A stretch of 64,000 bases of DNA, taken from assembly GCA_964059975.1 (NCBI GenBank), contig CAXKXX010000004.1, positions 74,525 to 138,524 of the forward strand, written 5' to 3'. The notes under the pieces were generated by a model. The model was given only the letters and a program-made list of their open reading frames with translations. It did not search any database and was not told the origin of the DNA. This stretch comes from CAXKXX01 sp964059975. GTDB lineage: Bacteria; Pseudomonadota; Gammaproteobacteria; Enterobacterales; Enterobacteriaceae. Below, piece by piece: positions 38,733 through 49,800 of this stretch. Each line of letters opens with the position of its first letter. The first letter of the stretch is position 1. Made by a program: the position numbers and the translations under genes.

Positions 38733-39518
38733 CTAAATTCTATCTGTTTTGTCATCCATATTAAATTGGAAGCGTGATAACATATACAATCGGAATAGAT
38801 AAATCAATAAAAGAGCAGAAATTAAGTTATTTAGCACAGTAATCATAAGGTTAATAGCGCCAGGAGCTAGCGAGGGTATGTGGCTAAATAGAAAAAAAAG
38901 TAAAAGTTTAGCTGCCAACCAGAATGTCATCGCTGGTAGGATTGCTCGCACATTAGAAAGTGCTATTCTACAGCTTAACTTAATCGAAAAAAAAATGCCT
39001 TTTTTATCGGTAGTCGCGATTATAGATGCCAGAGAGAAGGCAACTGCCATAATTATGCCGGGCACTACTAGCAATCTCAATCCGAGTTGAATCATTAGGC
39101 TACAAATAAATAGTAGCAATGTCAGACGTGGTAATACTAGAGCGGAGCTGCCGATAGCACGTAATGCAGTAGCGCGCTTTCCCTGAGACGCTAAGCGCAA
39201 CAGAGTCAGCACTCCTCCAATCAAGAACGCATTACCCACTAATGCGAGGAATGTTGCTGATGCTGATGCCTTTAGCAAAATTATCTGTTGTTCTGGCGTC
39301 ATTTGATGAATAAATGCCTCGATATCTACAATATTTGATGTATTGAGACCACCTTTTGTAGTAGTCAGAATCCGGAATATTTCGGTTTCATCGCCAAGCA
39401 TATGGTTGAATAACACGGAGATAGACGCAGTCAATACCACTAGCATTAAAATGCTAGTCATCTGGTTTCGAAAAAAATTAAAACTGTCACGGTACAAAAT
39501 ATTGGCCGTGATAGACAT
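38733..39518 (-). CDS. yciC: membrane protein YciC (UPF0259)
   Basis: Multi-pass inner membrane protein of unknown biochemical function. The 261 residues (247 in E. coli) match in MSITA, the RDSFNFFRNQ start, MTPEQQIILLKASASATF, LRAIGSSALVLPRL, VVPGIIMA and ISALLLIYLFRLYML. Several hydrophobic segments run through it. It is probably the first gene of a yciC-yciB unit. A 20-bp near-palindrome (39439-39458) lies in its 5' coding part. Confidence 0.93.
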   Translation of the reverse strand: MSITANILYRDSFNFFRNQMTSILMLVVLTASISVLFNHMLGDETEIFRILTTTKGGLNTSNIVDIEAFIHQMTPEQQIILLKASASATFLALVGNAFLIGGVLTLLRLASQGKRATALRAIGSSALVLPRLTLLLFICSLMIQLGLRLLVVPGIIMAVAFSLASIIATTDKKGIFFSIKLSCRIALSNVRAILPAMTFWLAAKLLLFFLFSHIPSLAPGAINLMITVLNNLISALLLIYLFRLYMLSRFQFNMDDKTDRI

Positions 39519-41244
39519 AGATGCTCCTTGAAATTAAGAAAATATAAGAAAATTAGTATTTATTATACTGTATTCAACTCCTATTTTGCATCAGATGAAT
39601 CACGGTATCGTTCGATTAATCTTTTCATTGGCGACTAGATCTAGAGTGATCTTCTGAGTGATGCGCGAGACAGATCTTGCTTACATATTATCGAGACAGA
39701 TCTTGCTTACATATCATATAGTGGTGGTCCACATGGGGCGATAAATGCCACTTGAATAATCTATTTTACAAGGTATTGTACCTTGGTACACCACTACAAT
39801 ATTTGTAGGAAATACTTTTACGAAGAACGATGTAAGAAGGTCACAGAAAAGTAATTTTTAATATCGCTATCGCGCAATTTTGTAATAAATCGCGTCATAT
39901 TTAATGGGGCTGGCGACTATAATGCGCTCCCCCGTTAGGTTTCGATCTCTATAGATTTAAGATACCACAAAGATTGGGATGTATCACATTCAGACTATCG
40001 GAGGATCGTATGTCAGACTACCCTTATCAATAAACATAACTTAATTAATTTAGAATGAAATATAGGAATGATTTAATCTGATACGATAGGCTTATTTATT
40101 AAAACTCAAAATTTCTTCCTACGTACTATTAAAGCAGAAATGTATGATCATCTTCTTGGTGTCGCAAGGACAGCGGTACTGTTTGTCACTGGAAGTGAAT
40201 TTGCCAATCAATGAAGAGTAATATATTGATCAATTCTAAATGCTGCTTTTAGTTTTTAGAGTATATATAATTCTGATATTAATCCCGAGATACTGCGCTT
40301 ACCGCATCTAAGAAGATGAGTTAGTATATTTTTGATTTATGAGAGCGGACTTACTAAACGACTAAGAGGGATAAAGCGTTCTATCGCTAAGTTTCAGTAG
40401 ACATGGGTTTAGCCGTCCCCCGAAGCTTTAGCCACTTTTCAGCACACTAAGTTTAAAAGTTTTAAAAACCGGTGATATACACACTAAATCAAGATTACAT
40501 TAGAGCATGGATCTTATTTACTTACATTGCTTTTTGCTTATCGAAACCTCTCTTGTTTTATCAGAATTACTCCATATTTTTTTGAATTATTCATACATCT
40601 TAAAAGAATAAATGCAATAAATTTAGAAATAGATACTGTCTTAGCTAATGCTTAGATATCTTATGACAGTGTGACCACATTTTTTATTGTTATAATTTCT
40701 ACTTTTGAGGGGTCTAACAACATGCTTGGGGGCTTTAGTACGGATAAGATCTTACTAATATGGAGAAGATCTTGATGCCTCTAGCACTTAGCCTAAAAGT
40801 TTGCTCGCTAGCGCAGTATGTTTATCGTATCCACAGATACGTCCACGTTTGGAGCTAGTTAGTAATGTATCATTACTAACTCTTTTTTATAATACGCCAC
40901 TCATCGCATAAATTTTAGTAAACATTAGGATAGTATTCGTGCGCTGAGTACACTGTACTGACACATCAGTATCTACGTTTCTTTTTTTGAAAAAGTTTTT
41001 AGATTCGGTAAATCGTATAACGCCTCCCGGGGAACTTTTAGAAGATGCAGATTTATTTATTACATCGGCGGCATTCTTTTGTATTTTCTACCTATAATTT
41101 CTTCAGTCATATGAGTACAGATGTTACGTATCGAATGGAGATAAGTGCGTTCTTTTAAGATAAGTGTGCTCTTTTATAGAAGGTCTAAGATAGTGCGGTA
41201 GACATATTGAGCGTCTCTCATAAAATTTTACAAGAGGCGTCTAT
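39519..41244. other. spacer yciC-ygdQ, block junction
   Basis: 1.7 kb without a supported gene, less AT-rich than other spacers, so perhaps more recently non-coding. The flanking genes are far apart on the E. coli map. It holds a 26-bp-period duplication at 39666-39714 and an imperfect one near 41140-41177. Confidence 0.6.
39666..39714. repeat. tandem duplication, period 26
   Basis: A 23-bp unit beginning CGAGACAGATCTTGC and ending TTACATAT occurs at 39666-39688 and identically at 39692-39714. The period is 26, the same as at 9692 and 59992. Confidence 0.85.
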
Positions 41245-41961
41245 TTAGCCAGATAAACTGCCTTTTTTAATACGGATTAAATTAAGCGCTTCGACTCCTA
41301 CTGAGAAAAGCATGGCGAAATAAATATAAGCTTTTGGCACATGGATCTGAAGGCTTTCTAGCATTAAAGTAAATCCTATCAGTATTAAAAATGCCAGCGA
41401 AAGTACTTTTACGGATAGATGGCGGTTAACAAAATCTCCGAGTGCCTCTGCTGCATACATCATCGCACCAACAGCTGATACTACTGCTGTTGTCATAATA
41501 AAGAGATGATCGGACAGACACACTGCAGTAATCACTGAATCCAAGCTAAAAATAATATCTAGCAGCATAATTTGTATGAGCGAACCTAAAAAGCTATACG
41601 CTTGACTCTGCCGATTACCTCTCGGGCTATCAGTGATTTCGAGAATCTCTTTGCTTGCCTTCCAAATTAAAAAAATTCCGCCTAAAAGAAATATTAGATC
41701 ACGTACAGAAATGCTATGAGCTACTATTTTAAATAATGGCTTAGTTAGTTGAATCACCCAGGTGATTGATGCAAGCAGTCCCATGCGCATAAGCATAGCG
41801 GCCCCGAGGCCTAGTCGCCGCGCCTTACTCTGCTGAGCTTTTGGTAGCCTGGAGACTACCATAGAAAGAAAAATAATATTATCAACGCCTAGTATGATCT
41901 CAAGAATGATCAGCGTACCCAAAGCTAACCAAGCATTGGGATCCATAATCCATTCAAACAT
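41245..41961 (-). CDS. ygdQ: TerC-family membrane protein YgdQ
   Basis: Integral membrane protein of the TerC family; exact function unknown, with roles in metal-ion handling proposed for the family. The 238 residues match E. coli YgdQ (237 aa): DPNAWLALGTLIILEIILGVDNIIF, LIFLLGGIFLIWKASKEI, IMLLDIIFSLDSVITAV and HVPKAYIYFAMLFSVGVEALNL. The acidic GVDN and SLDS motifs inside membrane helices are the family's hallmark. It is near rppH as in E. coli; mutH, its other neighbour there, is absent. Confidence 0.93.
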   Translation of the reverse strand: MFEWIMDPNAWLALGTLIILEIILGVDNIIFLSMVVSRLPKAQQSKARRLGLGAAMLMRMGLLASITWVIQLTKPLFKIVAHSISVRDLIFLLGGIFLIWKASKEILEITDSPRGNRQSQAYSFLGSLIQIMLLDIIFSLDSVITAVCLSDHLFIMTTAVVSAVGAMMYAAEALGDFVNRHLSVKVLSLAFLILIGFTLMLESLQIHVPKAYIYFAMLFSVGVEALNLIRIKKGSLSG

Positions 41962-42928
41962 CGCTTCATACCCTTAATAAAACATAAAAAATAATTATAC
42001 GCATTTATCTTAGTATCAACACGGAACTACTAATATTTTCCTAAATAAAAATATTTTATTCTAACCTAGCGAAGTTACACCCAAACACACCCCTAGTATC
42101 CTACACCGAGTAGCTACTCGGTGTAGGATACTAGGGTTAGCATCTATCTTTCTTTAGGTTTTTGGAGATTCAAATACTTGAATAATTTCTATTGGTTATT
42201 TAATGAAAGCAACAATAAGGATAAAAGTATTTTATATAAACTCTATGTGCTTTTTAAAACCTTCATGTGTTTACTTTTAGTTCTGACCTTCTTGGCTTTA
42301 CATAGCCTTAAATAGCTGTGTGATTTTTAAATAGTTTTTAATTTTTCTAGGCGATCAAGCTATTTTATATGCTAATTATTCGCGCAAAAATCAGTTGATA
42401 GTCGCTAAAATTTTACTTTTTGATAGATTAAGGGATAAACCAAAAATTGCTCAATAACTAGTTCGATTGACAGATTTAATTCTTATGATGCTTGAAAATT
42501 TATTGAATTTTTAGGTTTTGCGCAGAGTTACTTATGAAGATCAGTCACTCTATTTAGAATTTATTCATAAGATCTTTAATCTAACCAACTCCATACTCTT
42601 AGCTTATTCATAGACCGTATGATCATATTATTTTTTATTTTTTATATACTTAATATTAAATTTATTTAAATAAAACTTTTACACACATGAAAACTTTTAT
42701 GACTTCTCGTTAAGATTCTTACGTCTCTATTTATAAATAAATTCAATAAGATGGTTTACAGTACCCATCTGTCTTTATAATAACCACAACTTTATGCTTA
42801 CTCATAAGCTGCATTCAATTTGTTTACTGTATAGGGTATTTTAAATCAGCAGTTTACCACTTATAACTTGTGTGAAAGAATTAAAACATTTATTAAGTAT
42901 ACTCAATTAGGACTGTCGAGGTAATACG
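41962..42928. other. spacer between divergent ygdQ and rppH
   Basis: About 1 kb with no supported gene. It contains the 46-bp perfect palindrome at 42091-42136. mutH of the ancestral order would lie here. The rppH promoter is probably in the last 100 bases. Confidence 0.6.
42091..42136. repeat. 46-bp perfect palindrome
   Basis: The 23 bases CCCTAGTATCC...CGAGTAG (42091-42113) are followed directly by their exact reverse complement (42114-42136), with no loop. It lies 130 bp upstream of ygdQ and about 790 bp upstream of rppH, which diverge, so it cannot be a terminator of either. It may be a relic, a protein-binding site or a product of an inversion-type mutation. Confidence 0.9.
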
Positions 42929-43414
42929 GTGATCGATAATGATGGCTACCGACCGAATGTTGGCATCGTAATCTGTAATCGTAGGGGTCAGGTTTTATGG
43001 GCCCGACGTCATGGTCAGAACTCCTGGCAATTTCCTCAAGGTGGCATTAAATGTGGAGAAGCTCCAGAACAGGCAATGTATCGTGAGCTATTCGAAGAAG
43101 TAGGTTTAAGAAAAAAAGATGTACATATCTTGACTTCAACTCGAAATTGGTTGCGTTATAAGTTGCCAAAACGCTTGATACGACGGGAAACTAAGCCGAT
43201 TTGCATCGGACAAAAACAGAGATGGTTTTTATTAGAATTGATTTGTAGCGACACCGATATCAATATACAGCGTAGTTCATTGCCTGAATTCGATAGCTGG
43301 TGCTGGGTGAGCTTTTGGTATCCGATACGTCAGGTAGTACCGTTTAAACGGGACGTCTATCGTTGGATGATGAAGGAGTTCGCCGCGACCCTAATGTCTT
43401 TAGACGTACCGTAA
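42929..43414 (+). CDS. rppH: RNA pyrophosphohydrolase RppH
   Basis: Nudix hydrolase that removes pyrophosphate from the 5' end of mRNAs and so starts RNase E-dependent decay. The start is GTG at 42929 (product begins MIDNDGYRPNVGIVICNR). The Nudix box runs from Gly38 to Leu60 and keeps all consensus residues (E44, R52, E53, E56, E57, G59). The 161 residues are about 15 shorter than E. coli RppH (176): the poorly conserved tail after KEFAATLMSL is lost, and the catalytic fold is complete. The normal follower ptsP is absent, so lgt comes next. Confidence 0.96.
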   Translation: MIDNDGYRPNVGIVICNRRGQVLWARRHGQNSWQFPQGGIKCGEAPEQAMYRELFEEVGLRKKDVHILTSTRNWLRYKLPKRLIRRETKPICIGQKQRWFLLELICSDTDINIQRSSLPEFDSWCWVSFWYPIRQVVPFKRDVYRWMMKEFAATLMSLDVP

Positions 43415-43851
43415 GAATAAATATTTTTACGATAAAAAAGTCAATTTAAATAAGCGATACACTTAACTCAACCACATCTAGATTCCTGCTATAACTAATA
43501 AAAAAGATGCGCTAGATATCTTAGTTAATAAAGCTTGTGTCGCACAATGGGTAAGGAGATTCACATTTCGTCGTCTGACGGGCCGATCATGACCCCGAAA
43601 AGCTGCGTAATTAGGCTAATTTTTTAGTTTTGATTATATACTCAGCGAGGTTTACAGGTGGGGGTCGATAAATTCGACTAATATGAAAAATTATTCTAAT
43701 CTTACATGCGTTATTGAAATAACACATGTAAGATTAGAATAAAAGTATCCTCCATCTAGCTATCAATTTCGATCTGCAGATGTGAGACGCTAGGCGCTCT
43801 CACATCTGCCATTTCATAATCGGAAAAATAACAGAAATATTATGGTGATAG
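43415..43851. other. spacer rppH-lgt
   Basis: 437 bp in place of ptsP (over 2 kb in E. coli); no remnant recognised. It contains a long hairpin at 43691-43742. Confidence 0.6.
43691..43742. repeat. long hairpin between rppH and lgt
   Basis: A 25-bp inverted repeat with a single C/A mismatch (arms 43691-43715 and 43718-43742; stem centre TAATCTTACATG and complement) and almost no loop. It might end the rppH transcript or shape the lgt leader; lgt starts 110 bases later. No T-run follows. Confidence 0.75.
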
Positions 43852-44709
43852 ATGATTACTAACTATCTAGAATTTCCTAAATTTGATCCAATTATTTTTT
43901 CTATCTACTCGATTTCTCTACACTGGTACGGCCTAATGTACCTATGCGGATTTATTTTTGCAATATGGCTCGCACGTCGGCGAGCACGCTCTCCTCATAG
44001 TAGCTGGGATCAGGGTGAAGTGGAAAATCTTCTGTATTACGGATTCCTGGGGGCTTTTATTGGTGGTCGAGTGGGCTACGTGCTATTTTATAATTTTCGG
44101 CTATTCTTGGATGAACCCTCATACTTGTTCAAAGTATGGGAGGGAGGTATGTCTTTCCATGGTGGACTAATTGGAGTGATCCTAGTAATTGCCCGAACTG
44201 CATATCATACTCAGCGTCATTTCTGTCAAATATCTGATTTTATTGCTCCTTTAATCCCATTTGGCCTCGGAGCTGGTCGCTTCAGTAATTTTATTAACGG
44301 CGAATTGTGGGGACGTGTAACTACTGTCCCCTGGGCAATTTTATTTCCAGGATCACGTGGCGAAGATATACTGCTTTCTGCAACCGATGCGACAATGCTT
44401 TCATTATTGAATCAGTATGGCGCACTTCCACGTCATCCATCTCAGTTATATGAGCTTTTTTTAGAAGGAATAGTGCTATTTATTATACTAAATATCTTTA
44501 TTCGTAAAAAAAGACCTCAGGGGGCTGTATCTGCTTTATTTCTAGTCAGCTACGGAGCTTTTCGTATTTTTGCTGAAATATTCCGTCAACCAGACGCGCA
44601 GATCGGTCTCTTTAGCAATACAATTAGTATGGGGCAAATCCTATCTATCCCTATGGTGATAGTCGGTATCATGATGATGGCTTTAGCATACCGGCGCATA
44701 CAGAAGTAA
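43852..44709 (+). CDS. lgt: prolipoprotein diacylglyceryl transferase
   Basis: Transfers diacylglycerol from phosphatidylglycerol to the lipobox Cys of prolipoproteins such as BamD; inner membrane enzyme with seven helices. The 285 residues (291 in E. coli) contain HWYGLMYL, GGMSFHGGLIG with His103, and the signature GAGRFSNFINGELWGR with Arg143. Inside the signature Leu-Gly of E. coli is Phe-Ser here. The C-terminal part (RHPSQLYELFLEGIVLF, QPDAQIG, ISMGQILSIPM) is intact. thyA follows after 19 bases, so the two are co-transcribed as in E. coli. Confidence 0.97.
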   Translation: MITNYLEFPKFDPIIFSIYSISLHWYGLMYLCGFIFAIWLARRRARSPHSSWDQGEVENLLYYGFLGAFIGGRVGYVLFYNFRLFLDEPSYLFKVWEGGMSFHGGLIGVILVIARTAYHTQRHFCQISDFIAPLIPFGLGAGRFSNFINGELWGRVTTVPWAILFPGSRGEDILLSATDATMLSLLNQYGALPRHPSQLYELFLEGIVLFIILNIFIRKKRPQGAVSALFLVSYGAFRIFAEIFRQPDAQIGLFSNTISMGQILSIPMVIVGIMMMALAYRRIQK

Positions 44710-44728
44710 GCATTACTATGAGGAATCA

Positions 44729-45523
44729 ATGAAGCAGTACTTAGACCTAATGCATAAGGTATCTACTGAAGGTACTTTTAAATCTGATCGAACCGGAACT
44801 GGCACTCTTTCAATTTTTGGCCATCAGATGCGTTTTAATTTACAGGAAGGCTTTCCTCTAGTTACTACTAAAAAGTGTCACCTACGCTCTATTATTCATG
44901 AGTTATTGTGGTTTTTACATGGTGATACAAATATCGCTTACTTACGTGAAAATAACGTGAGTATCTGGGATGCGTGGGCAGATGAAAAAGGCGATCTTGG
45001 TCCGATCTATGGGAAGCAGTGGTGTGCTTGGAGTGCCGATAATGGTCTTCAGATTAATCAACTAAATAACGTAATTCAACAGTTAAAAGAGGAGCCAGAC
45101 TCACGGCGTATTATAATATCCGCATGGAATGTCGGCGATTTAAATAAAATGGCGCTAGCACCTTGCCACGCACTCTTTCAGTTCTATGTAGTCAAAGGCA
45201 CATTGTCCTGCCAGCTATATCAGCGCTCATGTGACGTGTTCCTTGGGCTGCCATTCAATATCGCCAGTTATGCAATATTAACGCATATGCTAGCACAGCA
45301 GTGCGATCTGGAGGCGGGTCATTTTATTTGGACCGGAGGAGATACTCATTTATACTGTAATCACATAGAGCAGACGCAACTACAGTTAACGCGGAAACCA
45401 AAGCCGCTACCGAGGCTAGTTATCAAGCGTAAACCAGCTTCCTTATTTGATTATTGCTTCGAAGACGTTGTTATTGAAAATTACGAACCACACCCAGAAA
45501 TCAAGGCACCGATAGCAATTTGA
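44729..45523 (+). CDS. thyA: thymidylate synthase
   Basis: Methylates dUMP to dTMP using methylene-tetrahydrofolate. The 264 residues equal the E. coli length and follow it throughout. Catalytic Cys146 lies in LAPCHALFQF; SDRTGTGT, TTKKCHLRSIIHELLWFL and QRSCDVFLGLPFNIASYA are all intact. It lies 19 bases after lgt, the usual arrangement, with a possible overlap of translation control. The ppdA-ppdC and ygdB genes that follow in E. coli are gone. Confidence 0.98.
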   Translation: MKQYLDLMHKVSTEGTFKSDRTGTGTLSIFGHQMRFNLQEGFPLVTTKKCHLRSIIHELLWFLHGDTNIAYLRENNVSIWDAWADEKGDLGPIYGKQWCAWSADNGLQINQLNNVIQQLKEEPDSRRIIISAWNVGDLNKMALAPCHALFQFYVVKGTLSCQLYQRSCDVFLGLPFNIASYAILTHMLAQQCDLEAGHFIWTGGDTHLYCNHIEQTQLQLTRKPKPLPRLVIKRKPASLFDYCFEDVVIENYEPHPEIKAPIAI

Positions 45524-46863
45524 AGGAAGGGAATACACTTCCGCATGCAATAATGTAAAATCGTCAGCACATGATTTCATTACCGTACGCAAGCATTCAA
45601 GTCTATACCGAGACAACTAGCGCCCATCGTTTTCTTATAAAGGCACTAGCAGCGATGCTGAGAGGCTCTAAGCTATCAGGCTATTCAGTAATACTTTTAT
45701 TATCATACATTGTGGATCGAACACATAAACGAATAGCCACCGCGATTTGTAGTTAGAAGAGACAATAATCTCCGTTAGCCTGATACTTTCGATGTCTCCA
45801 GTAGGAAGCGCCGTATTAATAGGCCTTTTGAGATACTACTTATAATTACTAACCTACATTTTTATCGTCTATATCTATAAATAAATAATTTTATGAAATG
45901 CTTCAAATCTTAAGTCTACCATATTGTTTCTAGAAACATTTTTATTTCTAGGTAATACGTGGTGCTGCTTTTCATAATAATTTTGACGATATGTAGAGAA
46001 CAGGAAGCGCGTATTTATCGACAATATCAATCATTCTACGCCCCGTAGTCCGATAAAACTAACTATCATTAATCGTTAAGCACCTAAATACTAGAAGTCA
46101 TCCCGTATCTTCAGGGACCATCTAAGCCAGAGTGGCACTTAGAACAGAAGCACAGTTTAGATATTTTTATTGCACATACGCCTGTGGAATACTCATGTAT
46201 TGCTATCAATAGATATAAACAATACAGAAAAGCCTTGGATTGACTACGGGTGCCCCATAGATCTACCACGTCCGATTGCTTAATAATAAGATGCTCGATT
46301 AAATATAAATAATGAATATAAATACAAGGCGATAAGCTTATTTTAAATGCTCTCTCTGGCACCCTAATAGTAACTTAAGCTAATTACTCAGAATCGTTCG
46401 TATTATAGGGTGAATCAGAAGAAGAAAATGCATTAATGTTTTCTGAGAGATCATTAAATCGGCCAGAGATCAGCTCCTTTAATGGGGCAACCCTAGATAA
46501 TCAAATAAATCACCTTCTCTCCGAGAGAGAAGAACGTGCGATACATTGCACAAAAGATATGTAGCAATCTAACTCTATAGATTTCCCAACCATACAGCAT
46601 TCTAAGCTTAGAACAGGATTAAAAGACGAGGTCGCACTCTAACCTCAATCCTAGTAACATTAGAAATGAATTCTAACCTAATTAAATTTTTCATTTTCGT
46701 AATCATTAGATAGAACAATAGCGAGTTATAATAAATCTATTTTAAGTAATTATAAATAACAGTAGTATTAAAATAAGTAGGATAGAAGGTTTGAGAAGAA
46801 TTGAAAACGATTCTTATGACAGGATCAGTAATACTATTTAGATTTATTTTAAAGGGAACTTCA
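45524..46863. other. spacer thyA-recC
   Basis: 1.3 kb of mixed composition, without a convincing gene. Small frames at 45571-45756 (+) and 46111-46362 (-) have no recognisable content. The prepilin-type ppd genes of this place in E. coli are not seen. Confidence 0.55.
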
Positions 46864-49800
46864 GTGTTCACTGTATATCATTCTAATCAACTAGATTTAT
46901 TAAAAATATTGATTAGCAATCTAATGATCAGATATCCTCTGACCAATATTTTTCAACAGGAAGTAGTGCTAGTACAAAGCCTTGGTATGGCACAGTGGCT
47001 ACAAGTGCAACTAGCGGAGCATTGTGGAATCGCTGCTAATATCACCTTTCCTTTACCAGCAAGCTTTATCTGGGAGATGTTTACTCAAGTATTTCCTGAT
47101 GTTCCTAAAGAGAGCGCCTTTACTAAAGAGGCCATAACCTGGAAGCTGATGGTAACACTCCCAGATATGCTGACTTTATCGTCCTTTGCGCCCCTGCGTC
47201 ACTGCCTTATCGATGTACACAACAAGCGTAAAATGTATCAGCTATCTAGCCGTATAGCTGATCTGTTTGACCAATACCTTGTGTATCGCCCAGAGTGGCT
47301 AGAGATTTGGCAGAGAGGGGGGCGTATTCATGGTCTGTCTGAGGCTCAGAATTGGCAGGCCCTTATCTGGGCGCGATTAATTGAAATGACACATGCATTA
47401 GGAGAATCGGAATGGCATCGCGCTAATTTATACAGACGATTTATTAATGTGCTTAATAAAACTAAAAATTGTCCGTTCGATCTTCCACCTCGGGTATTTA
47501 TCTGTGGAATTTCGGCTCTACCTCCAATATATTTAGAGGCGTTGCAAGCACTCAGTCGTCATATAGACATCCATTTGATGATTACTAATCCCTGTCGATA
47601 TTATTGGGGCGATATTCAGGACCATATATTTTTAGGTCGGCCGCAAAGTCCAGGAGAAAATCATGACTACCATACAGAAGAAGAAATTTCGCTTCATGAG
47701 AAAAAATTAAAAGAATACTATCTTCATCACACGAATAAACAACAGCTTAGTAATCCTCTATTAGCTTCTTGGGGAAAGTCGGGCAGGGATTATCTATTTC
47801 TTATCGATCAGTTAGAAGAAGTGGAAGAGGTTGACGCTTTTATAGATATTCCTACTGATAGTATGTTGCACACAATCCAGAACGACATTTTAGATTTAGA
47901 AGATCACGCCGTGATTGGTACTGTACAAGAAGCATTAGAAAGCAGAATTACTAAACGGTGTCTGGATCCTGAGGATCGATCCTTGAGCCTGAACCTATGC
48001 TGCAGCCCGCAACGCGAAGTCGAAGTACTGCATGATCAATTGCTAGGTATGCTCGAGGAAGATTTAGAATTGATGCCTCGAGATATTATCGTAATGGTAG
48101 CGGACATCGATAGCTATGCGCCTCATATTCAAGCAGTATTCGGTAATGCTTCTAACAAATATTACCTGCCATTTTCTATCTCCGATCGTAAGATACGCCA
48201 AGCACACCCAGACCTACAAGCATTTCTTTCACTACTAGATTTACCACACAGCCGATTTACTTCTGAAGAGATACTAGCTTTATTAGAAGTGCCGGCACTA
48301 GCATCACGTTTTTCCATAAGTAATGAGGGCCTATCTCTTTTGAGGCGTTGGGTTGCCGAATCTGGGGTGCGCTGGGGATTGAATGATGATAAAGTGCGAG
48401 AACTAGATCTACCAGCTACTGGCCAAAATACCTGGAACTTTGGTCTTAAGCGTATGCTGCTCGGATATTCTATGGATAGCAATACTGGAGATTGGAAGGG
48501 CATTCTTCCGTATGATGAGTCGAGTGGGTTGGCTGCCGAATTAGCTGGAAATCTAGCAGATTTTATAACCAAGCTCGGCCTTTGGCAACAGCGGCTTAGT
48601 GAAATACGCTATCTAGAAGCGTGGTTGCCTTTGTGCAAAGAACTCTTAGATACCTTTTTTGTAAAAAATAATCATAACGAATTAATCCTGGAAATAATTG
48701 AAAAGCATTGGCAGAAAGCTATCAATTTTGGATTATCGGTACGTTATTCAGATCCAGTACCTTTGAGCATTCTTCGAGACGAACTAGCGACATATTTCGA
48801 TCAAGCACGAATCAGCCAAAGATTTTTAGCAGGTAAAATTAATTTTTGTACGCTAATGCCTATGCGTTCGATTCCGTTTAAGATAGTTTGCCTTCTAGGC
48901 ATGAATGATGGTGTCTACCCCCGTGCTACTTCATTCCCTGGCTTTGACCTGATGGCACAGAAACCTAAATGTGGTGACCGAAGTCGGCGTGAAGATGACC
49001 GTTACTTATTTCTTGAGGCCATTCTATCAGCGCAACTTCGGTTATATATTAGTCTTATCGGCCGTTCTATTGAGAATAATCGTAAACGTTATCCTTCAAT
49101 TTTAGTCAGTGAACTACTGGAATATTTAGAGCAAAGCTATTTCTTACCTGGTGATGAGCACTTAGATGCCGAGGGAAGTGCACATCGGGTTCGTCAGCAT
49201 TTGATGCAGTGGCATCCGCGTATGCCGTTCGCTGAAGAAAATTTTCTTTCTGGTTCTCAAAAACAAAGCTACGCTGCCGAATGGTTACCAGCCGCCTCTA
49301 GAAATGGCATTCCATCTCTAAATTTTAATCAGCCACTACCTCTCTTGGAGGAACAGACAATTTCACTAGATGCTCTTCAAAGCTTTTACCGCCATCCCAT
49401 CCGTGCTTTCTTTCAGCGCCGCCTTCGTGTCAACTTTAATCGGGAAGAGAAAAAACTGCCTAATGAAGAACCCTTTGCTCTGGATAAGCTTAGTCGCTAT
49501 GACTTAAACACCCGCTTATTGAATGCTCTTATCGAAGGTGAGAGTTCAGTTCGTCTATTCCAGAAAATATATGCTTCTGGTGAGCTACCGTTTGGGGCTT
49601 TTGGTGAAATTTTTTGGCAAAAACAAAAGGAAGACATGATTAAGTTAGCAAAAAAAGTGCGTTCGGAGCGTGATATCAATCACAGTTTAGAAGTAGATAT
49701 TGAGATTGACGGTGTGCGAATCACTGGTTGGTTACATCACGTGCAAAACGATGGCCTGCTACGATGGCGTGCCTCTAAACTATCAGTGGTAAACGGTATT

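Noticed and set aside
45571..45756. 61-codon plus-strand frame behind thyA
   Set aside because: No ribosome site or recognisable content; taken as chance in a less AT-rich spacer.
46111..46362. 83-codon minus-strand frame in the thyA-recC spacer
   Set aside because: No recognisable motif and no gene-like context; not supported.
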